Shown here: piece after piece, positions 1-8,960 of the stretch | How the letters are laid out: each line of letters starts with the position of its first letter | Position numbering within the stretch: position 1 is the first letter of the stretch | Origin: Cybelea sp963824595 | GTDB lineage: Bacteria > Vulcanimicrobiota > Vulcanimicrobiia > Vulcanimicrobiales > Vulcanimicrobiaceae | Direction of reading: 5' to 3' | Length of the DNA: 64,000 bases | NCBI GenBank assembly: GCA_963824595.1 | Contig: CAWGPY010000003.1 | Span: 186,001-250,000 of the forward strand | Position numbers and translations under genes: made by a program | Notes under the pieces: model-generated | Seen by the model: the letters and a program-made list of their open reading frames with translations, nothing else | Database searches by the model: none | What the model was told of the DNA's origin: nothing

Positions 1-854
1 AGGCCGGGAAAGCGGCGAAGCATGTCGAGGCCGTTGCGCGACACGACCGCGAGTTTGTCGCGCTCGACGGTGCAGAGCGCGCGATAGCCGTCCCACTTGA
101 TCTCGAAGAGCCACGCAGCGTCGTCGAACGGTTCGTCGATGAGCGTGGCGAGCATCAGCGCCTTGGGGTGCGGTATCGGATCGTGCTTGAGCGCACGCTT
201 GCGCGTCGCGGCGGCGTGCCGCGCGCTCGGCTTCGACTGCCACGTCTTCGCGCGCGGATCGCGGGCGACGTCGGCGAGCGTCTTGCCGCTCTTCACCGAC
301 TCGGGATGGTCGGCGGTATCGTAGTCGTCGTCGGCGTGTTCGTCGCGGTCCTTGAGGAGCAGCCACGGATCGCCGCTCTCGCCGGCGCGCGGCTTGATCT
401 TGACCAGCGTGAATTCGCCGCGCAGCTTCTTGCCGTGCAGGATGAACTTGATCTTGCCGTTCGCGATCTCGTCGGCGGGATCGTCGCCTTCGGCGAGCGC
501 GTAGGTGCCGCGGTCCCAAACGATGACGTTGCCGGCGCCGTACTGCCCCGCGGGGATGTTGCCCTCGAAGTCGCGGTAGTCCATCGGGTGATCCTCGACG
601 TGCATGGCGAGGCGGCGGTCGCCGGGAACCAGGGTGGGGCCCTTGGGCACCGCCCACGACGCCAGCACGCCGTCGGCCTCCAAACGAAAGTCGTAGTGCA
701 GTCGCGTTGCGCGGTGCATCTGCACGACGAACCGCAGGCGGCTCTTTCCCGTGCGTTCCTTGCGGCCGCTCGGCTCCGGCGTGGTCTTGAAGTCGCGCTT
801 CTTGCGATACGTCGAGAGCGAACCGGGGCGCGTCGATTGCATTCGGGCGGCCAT
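1..854 (-). CDS. ligD: DNA ligase D, 3'-phosphoesterase plus ligase domains (partial, runs off the window)
   Basis: ATP-dependent ligase of the bacterial non-homologous end-joining type. The reverse strand reads MAARMQSTRPGSLSTYRKKR and then a 3'-phosphoesterase domain with RATRLHYDFRLE, WAVPKGP, MHVEDHPMDYRDFEG and YGAGNVIVWDRGTY, all hallmark segments of LigD PE domains (residues about 35-150). A linker of about 80 residues leads to the adenylation domain, where FEIKWDGYRA holds the nucleotidyl-lysine. The gene is cut by the window edge shortly after motif I, so the rest of the ligase domain and any polymerase domain are out of view. A PE-first order resembles Pseudomonas LigD rather than the mycobacterial POL-PE-LIG order. 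The start may be at 854 or at the in-frame ATG at 842. No Ku gene is seen in the window. Confidence 0.93.
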   Translation of the reverse strand, partial: MAARMQSTRPGSLSTYRKKRDFKTTPEPSGRKERTGKSRLRFVVQMHRATRLHYDFRLEADGVLASWAVPKGPTLVPGDRRLAMHVEDHPMDYRDFEGNIPAGQYGAGNVIVWDRGTYALAEGDDPADEIANGKIKFILHGKKLRGEFTLVKIKPRAGESGDPWLLLKDRDEHADDDYDTADHPESVKSGKTLADVARDPRAKTWQSKPSARHAAATRKRALKHDPIPHPKALMLATLIDEPFDDAAWLFEIKWDGYRALCTVERDKLAVVSRNGLDMLRRFPG

Positions 855-897
855 CGCGCTGGCTTTCGACGCAGCGTCGCGTTACTCTTAGAGCATC

Positions 898-1182
898 ATG
901 TCGTGGAGTCTCGCCGGCGCGGCGCTCGCGCTCGTCGTCGCCGCCGTCGCGTGGCGGCGCAGTCGTTCGACCGGCGGTTTTCACGACCGCGAGACCTATG
1001 GAATGGGCGCCCGGGCGCACCGGCGCTACGCGGCGATCGGGCTGGTCTTCGCCGCGTTCTTCGTCGCGACGTACCTGGCTCGCGCGGAAACGGCAGGCCT
1101 CTACGGTCTCGCGCTGTATGCGTTGATCGCCGTCTTTTACGCCACATCGTTTCTGCAGGGAGCGCCCGACCGCTATGACTGA
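898..1182 (+). CDS. small membrane protein of unknown function
   Basis: Ninety-four residues with no family that I recognise. It has an N-terminal hydrophobic segment (residues about 4-20), a polar stretch RRSRSTGGFHDRETYGMGAR, and two further hydrophobic segments (about 42-58 and 66-82), so it is probably a two- or three-pass inner-membrane protein. Its last eight bases overlap the start of the next gene (ATGACTGA), which suggests translational coupling to the thioredoxin-fold protein downstream. It is divergent from the ligase gene, with about 43 bp between the two starts that must hold both promoters; no convincing -35/-10 pair stands out there. Confidence 0.6.
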   Translation: MSWSLAGAALALVVAAVAWRRSRSTGGFHDRETYGMGARAHRRYAAIGLVFAAFFVATYLARAETAGLYGLALYALIAVFYATSFLQGAPDRYD

Positions 1183-2930
1183 GTTCCGCTTCTCGCCGCG
1201 GCCCAACCGCGCCGGCGAGATCGCCTGGATGCCGTGGGGCGCCCCGGCCTTCGAACGCGCCGAGGCCGAGGACAAGCCCATCCTCCTGTCGATCTCGGCG
1301 GTGTGGTGCCACTGGTGCCACGTGATGGACGAAACGTCGTACTCCGATTCCGGCGTGATCGCTGCGGTCAACCGCGACTTCGTTGCGGTGCGGGTCGACA
1401 ACGACCGCCGCCCCGACGTCAACGCGCGCTATAACATGGGCGGCTGGCCGACCACCGCGTTTCTGACGCCCGACGGAACGACGCTGACCGGCGCGACCTA
1501 CCTCCCCCCGGAGCAGATGCGTGCGCGCGCTCGAGCAGATCGCGCGCTTCTACGCCGAGCGCAAGGGCGACATCGCGCAACGCGCCGGCGAACTGCGCGC
1601 GCAGGCCGGGCAGCGGTCTCCGGAGAGCGGCGACGTGAACGGCGAGCCGGCCGACGAACTGGTCGAAGCGCTCGAGGGCGCGTACGACGAGGAGTACGGC
1701 GGCTTCGGCGACGAGCCGAAGTTCCCGCAGCCCGAGGTGCACGAGTTTCTGCTCGCGGAGTGGCGGCGCTCCGGCTCCCCACGGCTGCACGAGATCGTGG
1801 CGCGCACGATGCTGGCGATGTCGCGCGGCGGCACGTACGATCGGGTCGAGGGCGGGTTCTTCCGGTATTCGACGACGCGCGACTGGAGCGTGCCGCACTT
1901 CGAGAAGATGGCCGAGGACCACGCCGGCCTGCTGCGAGTCCTCGCCGGCCTCGTGCTCTACGCGCCCACCGCCGACTTCCACGCCACCCTGACGTCGGCC
2001 GTCGGCTACGTGCGCGCCGTGCTGCGCGACCCGCGCACCGGATTCTTCGCGGGCAGCCAAGACGCCGACGAAGCGTACTACGAGCTGCCGCTCGAGCAGC
2101 GGCGGGCGCGCGAGGCGCCGTTCGTCGACCGCACGTCGTACACGAACTGGACGTGCGCGCTGGCCGGTGCTCTCTGCCTGGCGGCACGCGCGCTCGACGA
2201 CGACGCGCTGCTCGCCGAGGCGTTGCGCGCGCTCGACAACGTCGCCTTGCTGCTGTCCGCCGGCGACGGCCTGCTGTACCACGTGCTGCCGCCCGGCGGC
2301 GAGCCGCAAGTGCGCGGTCTGCTCGCGGACCACGTCGCCTACGTGCGCGCGCTGCTCGACGCGCACGAGATGTGCGGCGAAGCGCGCTTCCTGCAGCGCG
2401 CCCGCGCGACCGCGGATGCCGTCATCGCGCAGTTCCAGGCACCCGGCGGCGGCTACTACGACCGCCTCGCGAGCGACGACGCGTTCGGCCGTCTCGCGCT
2501 CGCCGACCGTCCCATCGTCGACAACGGTCTCTTCGCCGAGTCGCTGCTGCGGCTCGCGGAGCTCACCGGCGAAGCCGCCTATCGGAAACGTGCCGCGGCC
2601 ACGCTGCGGATCGACGCAGCCGGCGCGCGAGGCGCCGGGCCGTTCGCCGCGACGTACGCGCGCGCGCTGCGGCGCTACCTGTCGCCGGAGCCGAGCGTGC
2701 GGATCGTCGGCGCTCCCGCCGCGACCGACGCGTTTCGCGAGACGGCGCTGCGGTTGCCGACCCCCTACGTGACGATTCGCACGCTGACGCCGGCGGAGGC
2801 GCCGGCGCTCGGGATGCCGGCCGACGAAGGCGTAGCCTACGTGTGCGTGGCCGGCGCGTGCGGCGCGCCGGTTCGCGATCCGGCCGCGCTGCGCGCGGCG
2901 TACGACGCCGTCACGTCCGTACGAAGCTGA
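1175..2930 (+). pseudogene. thioredoxin-fold DUF255 / YyaL (SPATA20-like) protein, frameshifted
   Basis: The first about 114 codons (1175-1516) encode the DUF255 thioredoxin-like domain, with the CxxC-bearing segment AVWCHWCHVMDETSY and GGWPTTAFLTPDG. After YLPPEQM the frame loses all similarity, while the +1 frame from about 1521 continues for 469 codons (RALEQIARFYAERKGD ... DEPKFPQPEVHEF ... STTRDWSVPHFEKM), the expected (alpha/alpha)6 half of the family. A single extra base in the alternating GC run at about 1517-1532 would join the two parts into a protein of about 584 residues, near the low end for the family. It may be a true pseudogene or an assembly error in that GC repeat. Members are thought to act in redox or N-acylglucosamine-epimerase-like roles, but the function is poorly defined. 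It ends 20 bp inside the convergent gene. Confidence 0.85.
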
Positions 2931-4056
2931 GCCAGTACCAGCAGCCCCACAGGCCGGCGGCGACGGAGTACGCGATCAGCGCGCGTCCCCACAACGCGAA
3001 GCGATCGCGAACCGCGAGCATCATCAGCGCGACGAGGAACGGCTCGAAGTCGAGCGCGTGGCGCATTCCGAACTGCGCGAAACCGTTCACGTAGTAGACG
3101 AAGTTCGGCACGGCCGTCAACAGCGCGGCGGCCCAGAGGGCGATCACCCAGCGCGCGGGCGAGCGCGCGAAGAGCGCGAGCAGCAGCGCGGGCGACGTCC
3201 ACGTGAGCGCGACGCCCGAATACTCGGGACGCAGCCACGGAAACTCGGGAAGTCTCGTCGGGAGCTGGACGAAGAACGACCACAGCTGATACGGCAGATA
3301 CTGCAGGCGGAACGGCGATCCGGCCGGCATGCCGGCCTGATCCTGGTGATACCACGTGGTGTAGCCGATGTCGGCCCACGTTCCCCAGCGCGCGCGGTTG
3401 TAGAGCGCCCACAGCACCGCGACGCCGCCGAGAACGGCGCCGAAGGAGAGAAGTCGCTCTTTGACGATTTTCGTGTCCGAAGCCAATAAGTACGCGTACA
3501 CCGGCAGCGCTGCGATCATCGAGAAGCGCGACTCGACCGCGCAGGCGGCGAAGAGCGCCACGAGCCAGCCCCGCCGCCTTCCGGCGAGCTCGACGAGCGC
3601 GAGCAGCGTGAACGTCGCGGCGGCGACGTGCGCGATGAACCAGACGTCGCCGAGCATCGCGCACCACAACAGATCGGTGCCCGCGAGCAGAAACGCGCAG
3701 ATCCACGCGTTGGACGCCGCGCGCAATCCGAAGCGTTCGCCGAGCTCCCACGCCGCCCCGACGCCCACCGCCGCGAGCAGCGCCGCGAGCAGCGTCTGAT
3801 TCGCGGCCGTGCCGGCGAGCGCGACGTAGGGCAGCAGCAGGACGGCCGGCAGCGGCGCTTCGATCACGTAGTAACGGCCGTTGTATCCGAGCGCGTCGAT
3901 GTAGGATCCCGGCCAATCGATCCACGCGTGTCCGTGCAAGAACGCCTGCGCGAGCAGGACGTAGTTGTTATACGGCGTGGCGCGCAGGTGCGAGACGAGC
4001 GCCGTCGCGGCGAACGCCGCGATCGCCGCCGCGTACGCGGGCTTGAACCGCGTCAC
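2911..4056 (-). CDS. polytopic membrane protein, possible GT-C type glycosyltransferase
   Basis: About 381 residues with roughly ten hydrophobic segments separated by short loops, an early periplasmic-type loop (HLRATPYNNYVLLAQAFL ... WIDWPGSYIDA) and long aromatic loops (TTWYHQDQAGMPAGSPFRLQ). This layout is typical of GT-C or dolichyl-phosphate-mannose-dependent transferases, but I see no diagnostic acidic motif that proves it. I place the start at the GTG at 4056, because this GTG overlaps the stop of the upstream gene (ATGTGA); a longer reading from 4143 would lie inside that gene. Its 3' end overlaps the convergent DUF255 gene by 20 bp. Membrane protein is certain; glycosyltransferase is inference. 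Confidence 0.7.
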   Translation of the reverse strand: MTRFKPAYAAAIAAFAATALVSHLRATPYNNYVLLAQAFLHGHAWIDWPGSYIDALGYNGRYYVIEAPLPAVLLLPYVALAGTAANQTLLAALLAAVGVGAAWELGERFGLRAASNAWICAFLLAGTDLLWCAMLGDVWFIAHVAAATFTLLALVELAGRRRGWLVALFAACAVESRFSMIAALPVYAYLLASDTKIVKERLLSFGAVLGGVAVLWALYNRARWGTWADIGYTTWYHQDQAGMPAGSPFRLQYLPYQLWSFFVQLPTRLPEFPWLRPEYSGVALTWTSPALLLALFARSPARWVIALWAAALLTAVPNFVYYVNGFAQFGMRHALDFEPFLVALMMLAVRDRFALWGRALIAYSVAAGLWGCWYWLSFVRT

Positions 4057-4745
4057 ATCGACGAAGGCGTCGCGTTCGGGAGCGGCGCGGGCGCCTGGAA
4101 CGTCGAGGCCGGCAGGCTCGCAGGAAAGCGGTACTCGCTCCATGCGATCGTCTCGCGTGCGAGCTTACCCTTCACGCGTGCCTGCGCGCTCGCCGACAGC
4201 GGCATCCAATACGTTCCGACCGGACCGAACTCGATCTGCGCGGTGCCCGCGATGTCGAGGCCGCCGCCGTGGAAGCGGACGGCGCGCGGCAGGAAGGTCT
4301 CGCCGTCGATCGTCACGCGGTCGATCGTCGCGCCCGGCGGGTGCGCGATCGGCGTCGCCTCATAGACGTAGTCCAGGTGACGCCCGTCCTTCGCCGTTCC
4401 CAGGAACAGCAGCTCGTAGGCGTCGGTGCGCGGCGCGAAGCGCGTCACGGCGTAGCGCTCCTCGCGGCGCGAGAAGCGCACGATCTTGCGTCCCAGCGCG
4501 ATGCCGTCGACCGACAGCGTCTCGTCGCGCACGTCGGATCCGCTGCGATAGACCTGATGACGCTGCTCGATGTTGCTCGGCCCGACCTGCGATACGGTAT
4601 AGGAGTAGACGACTACCTTGGGCATTTGCACCGCGCCAACGGCGCGCGCGTAACGCTGCAGCACGTCTTGCGAATCGAGACGCAACGGCGCCGCGCCGGC
4701 CAGCGCGCACGCGGCGAGCGCGAGGGCGGCCGCGCGCAGCCTCAC
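4053..4745 (-). CDS. secreted protein, LolA-like fold possible
   Basis: A 230-residue protein starting at a GTG that overlaps the alaS stop (GTGA). The N-terminus RLRAAALALAACALAGAAP is a Sec signal peptide ending near residue 19. The mature part (LQRYARAVGAVQMPKVVVYSY, then beta-rich segments such as YRSGSDVRDETLSVDG) recalls outer-membrane-lipoprotein-sorting or DUF4292-like beta sheets, but no motif is decisive. It is translated between alaS and the polytopic membrane protein with 4-bp overlaps on both sides, so the three are probably one transcript. It is likely periplasmic. Confidence 0.65.
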   Translation of the reverse strand: MRLRAAALALAACALAGAAPLRLDSQDVLQRYARAVGAVQMPKVVVYSYTVSQVGPSNIEQRHQVYRSGSDVRDETLSVDGIALGRKIVRFSRREERYAVTRFAPRTDAYELLFLGTAKDGRHLDYVYEATPIAHPPGATIDRVTIDGETFLPRAVRFHGGGLDIAGTAQIEFGPVGTYWMPLSASAQARVKGKLARETIAWSEYRFPASLPASTFQAPAPLPNATPSSM

Positions 4746-7354
4746 GCCAAGACCGCGTCCCGAATCGCGCGCACGGCGGCTTCGGCGCCGCCGGCGTCGG
4801 TGCCGCCGCCCTGCGCCTGCGCGGCCTGTCCGCCGCCCTTGCCCGCGACGAGCGGTGCCGCGAGCTTCACGAGGTTCCCCGCGTGCACGCCCGCCTTCAC
4901 CAGGTCGTCGCTGGCGCTCACCAGCAGGCTCACGGTGCCGTTGTCCACGCCCGCCAGCGCGACCACGCCGCTGCTCAAGCGCTTGCGAATCGCGGCGCTG
5001 AGGTGCCGCAGCGCTTCGGCGTTGGCCTCGCGCACGACCGCGCCGACGAAGGCGCGGTCCGCGTTGCGCTCGGCCCGCTCGACGTACGACTCGGCGTCGC
5101 TCGCCGCCAGCCGCGCGCGCAGCTGACCGAGCGCCGTCTGGAGATCCTTGACCTCGCGCTGCATGCGGTCGACGCGTTCGTTCAGCTCGTCGGGCGGCGC
5201 GGCGAGCGCCGACGAAAGCGTCGCGATCAGCTCGGTCTGCCTGCCGACGTGCTCTTCGGCAGCCTCCGACACGCACGACTCGATGCGCCGGATGCCGCTG
5301 CCGATCGACGATTCCGAGAGGATGAGGAACATCCCCAGCTCGCCGGTCGTGTGCGAATGCGTTCCGCCGCAGAACTCGATGGATGGGCCGGCCCGCACCA
5401 CGCGAATCATGTCGCCGTACTTCTCGCCGGCCATCCAAATCGCGCCGGTCTTCTTCGCCTCTTCCAGCGGCAGGACGCGCGTGACGAGATGCGCGTCGTC
5501 GCGAATCATCTCGTTGACGCGCCGCGCCACCGCCGCCTTCTGGCCGGGCGTCAGCGCGCCGCCGGGCCAACGGAAGTCGAAGCGCATCCGGTCGATACCG
5601 ACCCACGAACCGGCCTGATTGACGTCTTCGCCGAGCACGTCTTTGAGCGCGCGCTGCAATAAGTGCGCCGACGTGTGATGCCGGCGAATCTCGCGCCGCC
5701 AATGCGGATCGACGCTGGCGCGCACCGCATCGCCGGCCGCGATCGAGCCGCCGCGCAGCACGCCGTGATGCGCGATCGCGTCGCCCATGTACTGCGTGTC
5801 GCGCACGTCGAACGTCGCCGCACCCGCCGCAATCGTGCCGCGATCGCCGATCTGTCCGCCGCGCTCGGCATAGAACGGCGTGCGGTCGAGGATCAGCGTC
5901 CCCTCGTCGCCGGGCGCCAGCGCACTGGCGACGTTGCCGCCCTTCAGCACGGCCTTCACCGTGCCGTCCGCGTCGAGACCCTCGTCGTAGCCGGTGAACT
6001 CGCTGCGCATCGCCGGCAGGTCGGTGACGCCCACGACGTCGCGCTTCGCCGCGGCGTCGCGCCGGGCGCGCTCGCGTTGCTCGTCCATGAAGCGGTCGAA
6101 GGCCACCGCATCCACCACCGCGCCGCGCTCCGCGGCGATCTCTCGGGTCAGCTCCACGGGAAATCCGTACGTGTCGTGCAGGGCGAACGCGTCCTCGCCG
6201 GAGAGCACGCCGCCGCGATCGGCAATCGCGTCGTCCAACAGGCGGTCGAGCATGGACATGCCGCGCTCGAGCGTCCGTTCGAAGGTCTGCTCCTCTTGCC
6301 GCAGCGCGGCCGCAATGCGGCCCGCGCTCTGCGCGAGTTCGGGATAGCCCGCCTCGAGCGAACGCACCACGGCCGGCACCAGCTCGGCCATGAAGCCGTC
6401 GGGATAGCCCAAGAGCTTTCCGTTACGAATCGCGCGCCGGATTAGAAAGCGCAGCACGAAGCCGCGGTCGGTGTTCGACGGGTAGATGCCGTCGTTGATC
6501 AGGAACGTCGCCGCACGCAGATGATCGGCGATGATGTTCCGGCGCGCGGCCTGCTCGTGCTTCGAGAGCGCCGTGCGGCCGATGGGCGGCTGTGCGGCGA
6601 CCAGGTCGGTGAAGAGATCGGTCTGATACATCGACGCGACGCCGTTGCAGACGGCGAGCATCCGTTCCATCCCGGCGCCCGTGTCGATCGCTTTGCGCGG
6701 AAGATCCTCGAGCTTACCGTCGGCCGTGCGGTTGTACTGCTGGAAGACGATGTTCCAGATCTCGACGTAGCGGTCGCCGAGGTTCGGGCCGGTGTCGCCG
6801 TCGCCGCTCGCGTGCTCGGCGCCGGTGTCGTAGAAGATCTCCGTGCACGGGCCGCACGGGCCGGTGGGCCCCATGGTCCAGAAGTTGTCTTCGTCGAACC
6901 GCGCCACGCGCGCCGGCTCGAGGCCGATCTCGTCAATCCAGATCCGCTCGGCTTCGTCGTCGCCGGTGTGAACCGTGACGTGGATCCGCGCCGGATCGAG
7001 CCGGAGGATCGTGGTGACGAACTCCCACGCCCACGCAATCGCCTCGCGCTTGTAGTAGTCGCCGAAACTGAAGTTGCCCAGCATCTCCAGGAACGTGCCG
7101 TGCCGGCCGGTCCGTCCGACGCTCTCGATGTCGCTCTTCGCACCCGCCACGCGCAGGCAGCGCTGCACCGTCACCGCGCGCGGCGCCGGTGCCGGCTGCT
7201 CGCCGAGAAAGACCGGGACGAACTGCTCCATGCCGGCGATCGTGAAGAGCGTGGTGGACATCTCGTGCGGAACGAGGGTCGCGGGCGGCAGCAGCTGGTG
7301 CTGCTTGCCCACGAAAAAGTCGATCCACGCCCGCCTCAGCTCCTGGCTCTTCAT
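4742..7354 (-). CDS. alaS: alanine--tRNA ligase
   Basis: Charges tRNA-Ala in the cytoplasm and edits misactivated serine and glycine. It is 870 residues, the normal length. The N-terminal class II core has KSQELRRAWIDFFVGKQH, FTIAGMEQFVPVFLG and TFLEMLGNFSFGDYYK (motif 2 region). The editing domain carries HHTSAHLLQRAL and FCGGTHSHTTGELG, whose Cys/His residues bind zinc, and the C-terminal DHHA1 region has GGKGGGQAAQAQGGG. The start ATG at 7354 has AAGGG just before it. It lies 22 bp downstream of the sigma-factor gene and is coupled by GTGA to the secreted protein after it. Confidence 0.97.
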   Translation of the reverse strand: MKSQELRRAWIDFFVGKQHQLLPPATLVPHEMSTTLFTIAGMEQFVPVFLGEQPAPAPRAVTVQRCLRVAGAKSDIESVGRTGRHGTFLEMLGNFSFGDYYKREAIAWAWEFVTTILRLDPARIHVTVHTGDDEAERIWIDEIGLEPARVARFDEDNFWTMGPTGPCGPCTEIFYDTGAEHASGDGDTGPNLGDRYVEIWNIVFQQYNRTADGKLEDLPRKAIDTGAGMERMLAVCNGVASMYQTDLFTDLVAAQPPIGRTALSKHEQAARRNIIADHLRAATFLINDGIYPSNTDRGFVLRFLIRRAIRNGKLLGYPDGFMAELVPAVVRSLEAGYPELAQSAGRIAAALRQEEQTFERTLERGMSMLDRLLDDAIADRGGVLSGEDAFALHDTYGFPVELTREIAAERGAVVDAVAFDRFMDEQRERARRDAAAKRDVVGVTDLPAMRSEFTGYDEGLDADGTVKAVLKGGNVASALAPGDEGTLILDRTPFYAERGGQIGDRGTIAAGAATFDVRDTQYMGDAIAHHGVLRGGSIAAGDAVRASVDPHWRREIRRHHTSAHLLQRALKDVLGEDVNQAGSWVGIDRMRFDFRWPGGALTPGQKAAVARRVNEMIRDDAHLVTRVLPLEEAKKTGAIWMAGEKYGDMIRVVRAGPSIEFCGGTHSHTTGELGMFLILSESSIGSGIRRIESCVSEAAEEHVGRQTELIATLSSALAAPPDELNERVDRMQREVKDLQTALGQLRARLAASDAESYVERAERNADRAFVGAVVREANAEALRHLSAAIRKRLSSGVVALAGVDNGTVSLLVSASDDLVKAGVHAGNLVKLAAPLVAGKGGGQAAQAQGGGTDAGGAEAAVRAIRDAVLA

Positions 7355-7360
7355 GCCCTT

Positions 7361-7366
7361 ATTCTA
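7361..7366 (-). promoter_or_regulatory. possible -10 box (TAGAAT) directly before alaS
   Basis: On the minus strand TAGAAT is followed by AAGGGC and then the alaS ATG, so a transcript from it would begin at or next to the start codon (leaderless or nearly so). I see no good -35 at the usual spacing. This is a sequence resemblance only, because six-base matches are common and read-through from the sigma-factor operon would also supply alaS. Confidence 0.25.
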
Positions 7367-7376
7367 CGACACGCCT

Positions 7377-8180
7377 TCAATCGGCGAGGACGGAGCGGAG
7401 CTTTTCCAGCGCCTTGGCCTGCAGGCGCGACACGTGCATCTGCGACACGTTCAGGCGTTTGGCGATCTCGGTCTGCGAGATCGACTCGTAAAAGCGCAGA
7501 TAGATGATGACGCGCTCGCGGCCGCTGAGCACGTCGAACGCGCGCTCGAGGTTGGCGCGGTCTTCGAGCAGGGCCAGGCCCTCATCGGCCACGCCCACGG
7601 TGTCGGCGAGCGTCTGCGACTTCTTGTCGTTCTCGCCGGAGACTTCGCTGTCGAGCGAGAGCAGATTGTAGGCCTGCCCGAGTTCCTGAGCCTCGAGGAT
7701 CTCGTCTTCGCCGGCGCGCAGGTGCTCGGCCAGCTCGGCTACCGTCGGGCTGCGGCCCAGCTCGATGGCGAGCTTGTCGCCGGCGCGGTTGACCGCGAGG
7801 TTGAGCTCCTGGAGGCGGCGCGGAACCTTGACCGCCCAGCCCTTGTCGCGAAAATAGCGCTTGATCTCGCCGACGATCGTGGGCGTGGCGTAGGTCGTGA
7901 ACTCGACGCCGCGCTCGAGGTCGAACCGGTCGATCGCCTTGAGGAGCCCGACCGTGCCGACCTGCACCAGATCGTCGAGGGGCTCGCCGCGGTTGGCGAA
8001 GCGTACCGCGAGGAAGCGCACCAGGTTGAGATGCGCCACGACGAGCTCGTCGCGTAGGCGTTCGCGGTCGGGATCGTCGCGTTCGGGATGGCGCTCGTGA
8101 CGCTCGCGCGCGCGAATAAAGCGCGCAAAAAGCTCACGGGTCCGTTCGCGATCCGGGCGTGTCTCTTCCCGTCCAGTCAT
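7377..8180 (-). CDS. RNA polymerase sigma factor, SigB/SigF/SigG family
   Basis: A 267-residue group 3 sigma factor that directs RNA polymerase to stress or developmental promoters. Region 2 is clear (AHLNLVRFLAVRFANRGEPL, DDLVQVGTVGLLKAIDRFD, FTTYATPTIVGEIKRYFRDK), region 3 follows (VPRRLQELNLAVNRA) and region 4 has the helix-turn-helix ISQTEIAKRLNVSQMHVSRL. The upstream genes are an RsbW-like kinase and a STAS-domain antagonist, the classical partner-switching partners of this family. Its ATG overlaps the rsbW stop (ATGA), so anti-sigma and sigma are co-translated. The N-terminal 40 residues are rich in Arg and Glu and of unknown role. Confidence 0.93.
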   Translation of the reverse strand: MTGREETRPDRERTRELFARFIRARERHERHPERDDPDRERLRDELVVAHLNLVRFLAVRFANRGEPLDDLVQVGTVGLLKAIDRFDLERGVEFTTYATPTIVGEIKRYFRDKGWAVKVPRRLQELNLAVNRAGDKLAIELGRSPTVAELAEHLRAGEDEILEAQELGQAYNLLSLDSEVSGENDKKSQTLADTVGVADEGLALLEDRANLERAFDVLSGRERVIIYLRFYESISQTEIAKRLNVSQMHVSRLQAKALEKLRSVLAD

Positions 8181-8617
8181 CAGGTTGGGCGGGCGGCCAA
8201 CCTCTTGACCATGAGCAAATCCGTTCCGTGCTGCGGATGTACGTCGTAGCTGACTTCGTCCATCAGCGTGCGGATCAGGAAAATCCCCAGGCCGGCGATG
8301 CGCGCCTCTTCGAAGTTCATGCGCTGCGCCTCGACCGCGCGCATCTCTTGGCGGCCGCTATCGCGCACGCGCACGCGCAGCGAATCGCCGAGCGCCTCGC
8401 ACGTGAGCTGGATGAACTCGCCGTGCGGTTCGTGCTGGATGACGGCGGTGCATGCCTCGGCGACCGCGAGCTTGACGTCCTCGATCTCCTCGATCGAGAA
8501 CCGCAGCCGATTGGCCACCGTCGCGGCGGCGAGCCGCGCGAGCGCCACCCATTCGGCGCGCGAGGGGATGCGGAGGTCGACGAGCTCGGGAGCCGTCTGC
8601 TCCACCGCCTGGTTCAT
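8180..8617 (-). CDS. rsbW: anti-sigma factor / serine-protein kinase, RsbW-like
   Basis: A 145-residue HATPase_c protein. By family it binds the sigma factor and phosphorylates the STAS antagonist. The ATP-binding fold shows IEDVKLAVAEACTAVIQH (N-box region, although the usual second Asn of the box is replaced here by Ile/Gln), RVRDSG (G1-like) and EEARIAGLGIFLIRTLMD (G2). It is coupled by ATGA to the STAS gene upstream and to the sigma gene downstream, giving antagonist-kinase-sigma order as in rsbV-rsbW-sigB. Cytoplasmic. The replaced N-box Asn raises the question of whether it still has kinase activity or only binds. Confidence 0.88.
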   Translation of the reverse strand: MNQAVEQTAPELVDLRIPSRAEWVALARLAAATVANRLRFSIEEIEDVKLAVAEACTAVIQHEPHGEFIQLTCEALGDSLRVRVRDSGRQEMRAVEAQRMNFEEARIAGLGIFLIRTLMDEVSYDVHPQHGTDLLMVKRLAARPT

Positions 8618-8958
8618 ACCAGGGCCCTCATGGCGGAGTCCTCGCTATCGAAGATCCCGAAGATCTTTACAAGCCCCGTGATGTCGAAAATCTTTTTGAT
8701 CTGCGGATTCGTGCAGACGAGATTCACCGATCCGCCGTGCTCGCGCACTCGCTTGAGGCCGCCGATCAGCACGCCCAGGCCGGTCGAGTCGATATAGCGC
8801 ACCTTTTCGAGATTGATGACGAGATGATAGACGCCGCGATCGATCAGCGATCCGACTGCGTCCTTCACCTTGGGAGACGTGTAAACGTCGATCTCGCCGC
8901 TCAAATCGACGACGTAGCAATCGCCTGGGGCTTCACGCACGTTTACCTTGATGTCCAA
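8614..8958 (-). CDS. STAS-domain anti-anti-sigma factor (RsbV/SpoIIAA-like)
   Basis: The 114-residue STAS domain reads DIKVNVREAPGDCYVVDLSG, EIDVYTSPKVKDAV and YIDSTGLGVLIGGLKRV; the serine in DSTGLG is the site that the cognate kinase phosphorylates in this family. When unphosphorylated it should bind RsbW and free the sigma factor. I choose the TTG at 8958 because it follows GAGGG at seven bases and gives the normal family length; the longer frame would add about 48 Arg-rich residues that are only the shadow of the previous gene. It begins two bases after the stop of the YtxH-like gene. Confidence 0.9.
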   Translation of the reverse strand: MDIKVNVREAPGDCYVVDLSGEIDVYTSPKVKDAVGSLIDRGVYHLVINLEKVRYIDSTGLGVLIGGLKRVREHGGSVNLVCTNPQIKKIFDITGLVKIFGIFDSEDSAMRALV

Positions 8959-8960
8959 GA

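Noticed and set aside
168..1178. Plus-strand 336-codon open frame
   Set aside because: It covers the reverse of the LigD gene and has only Arg/Ala/Val-rich shadow composition typical of GC-rich sequence.
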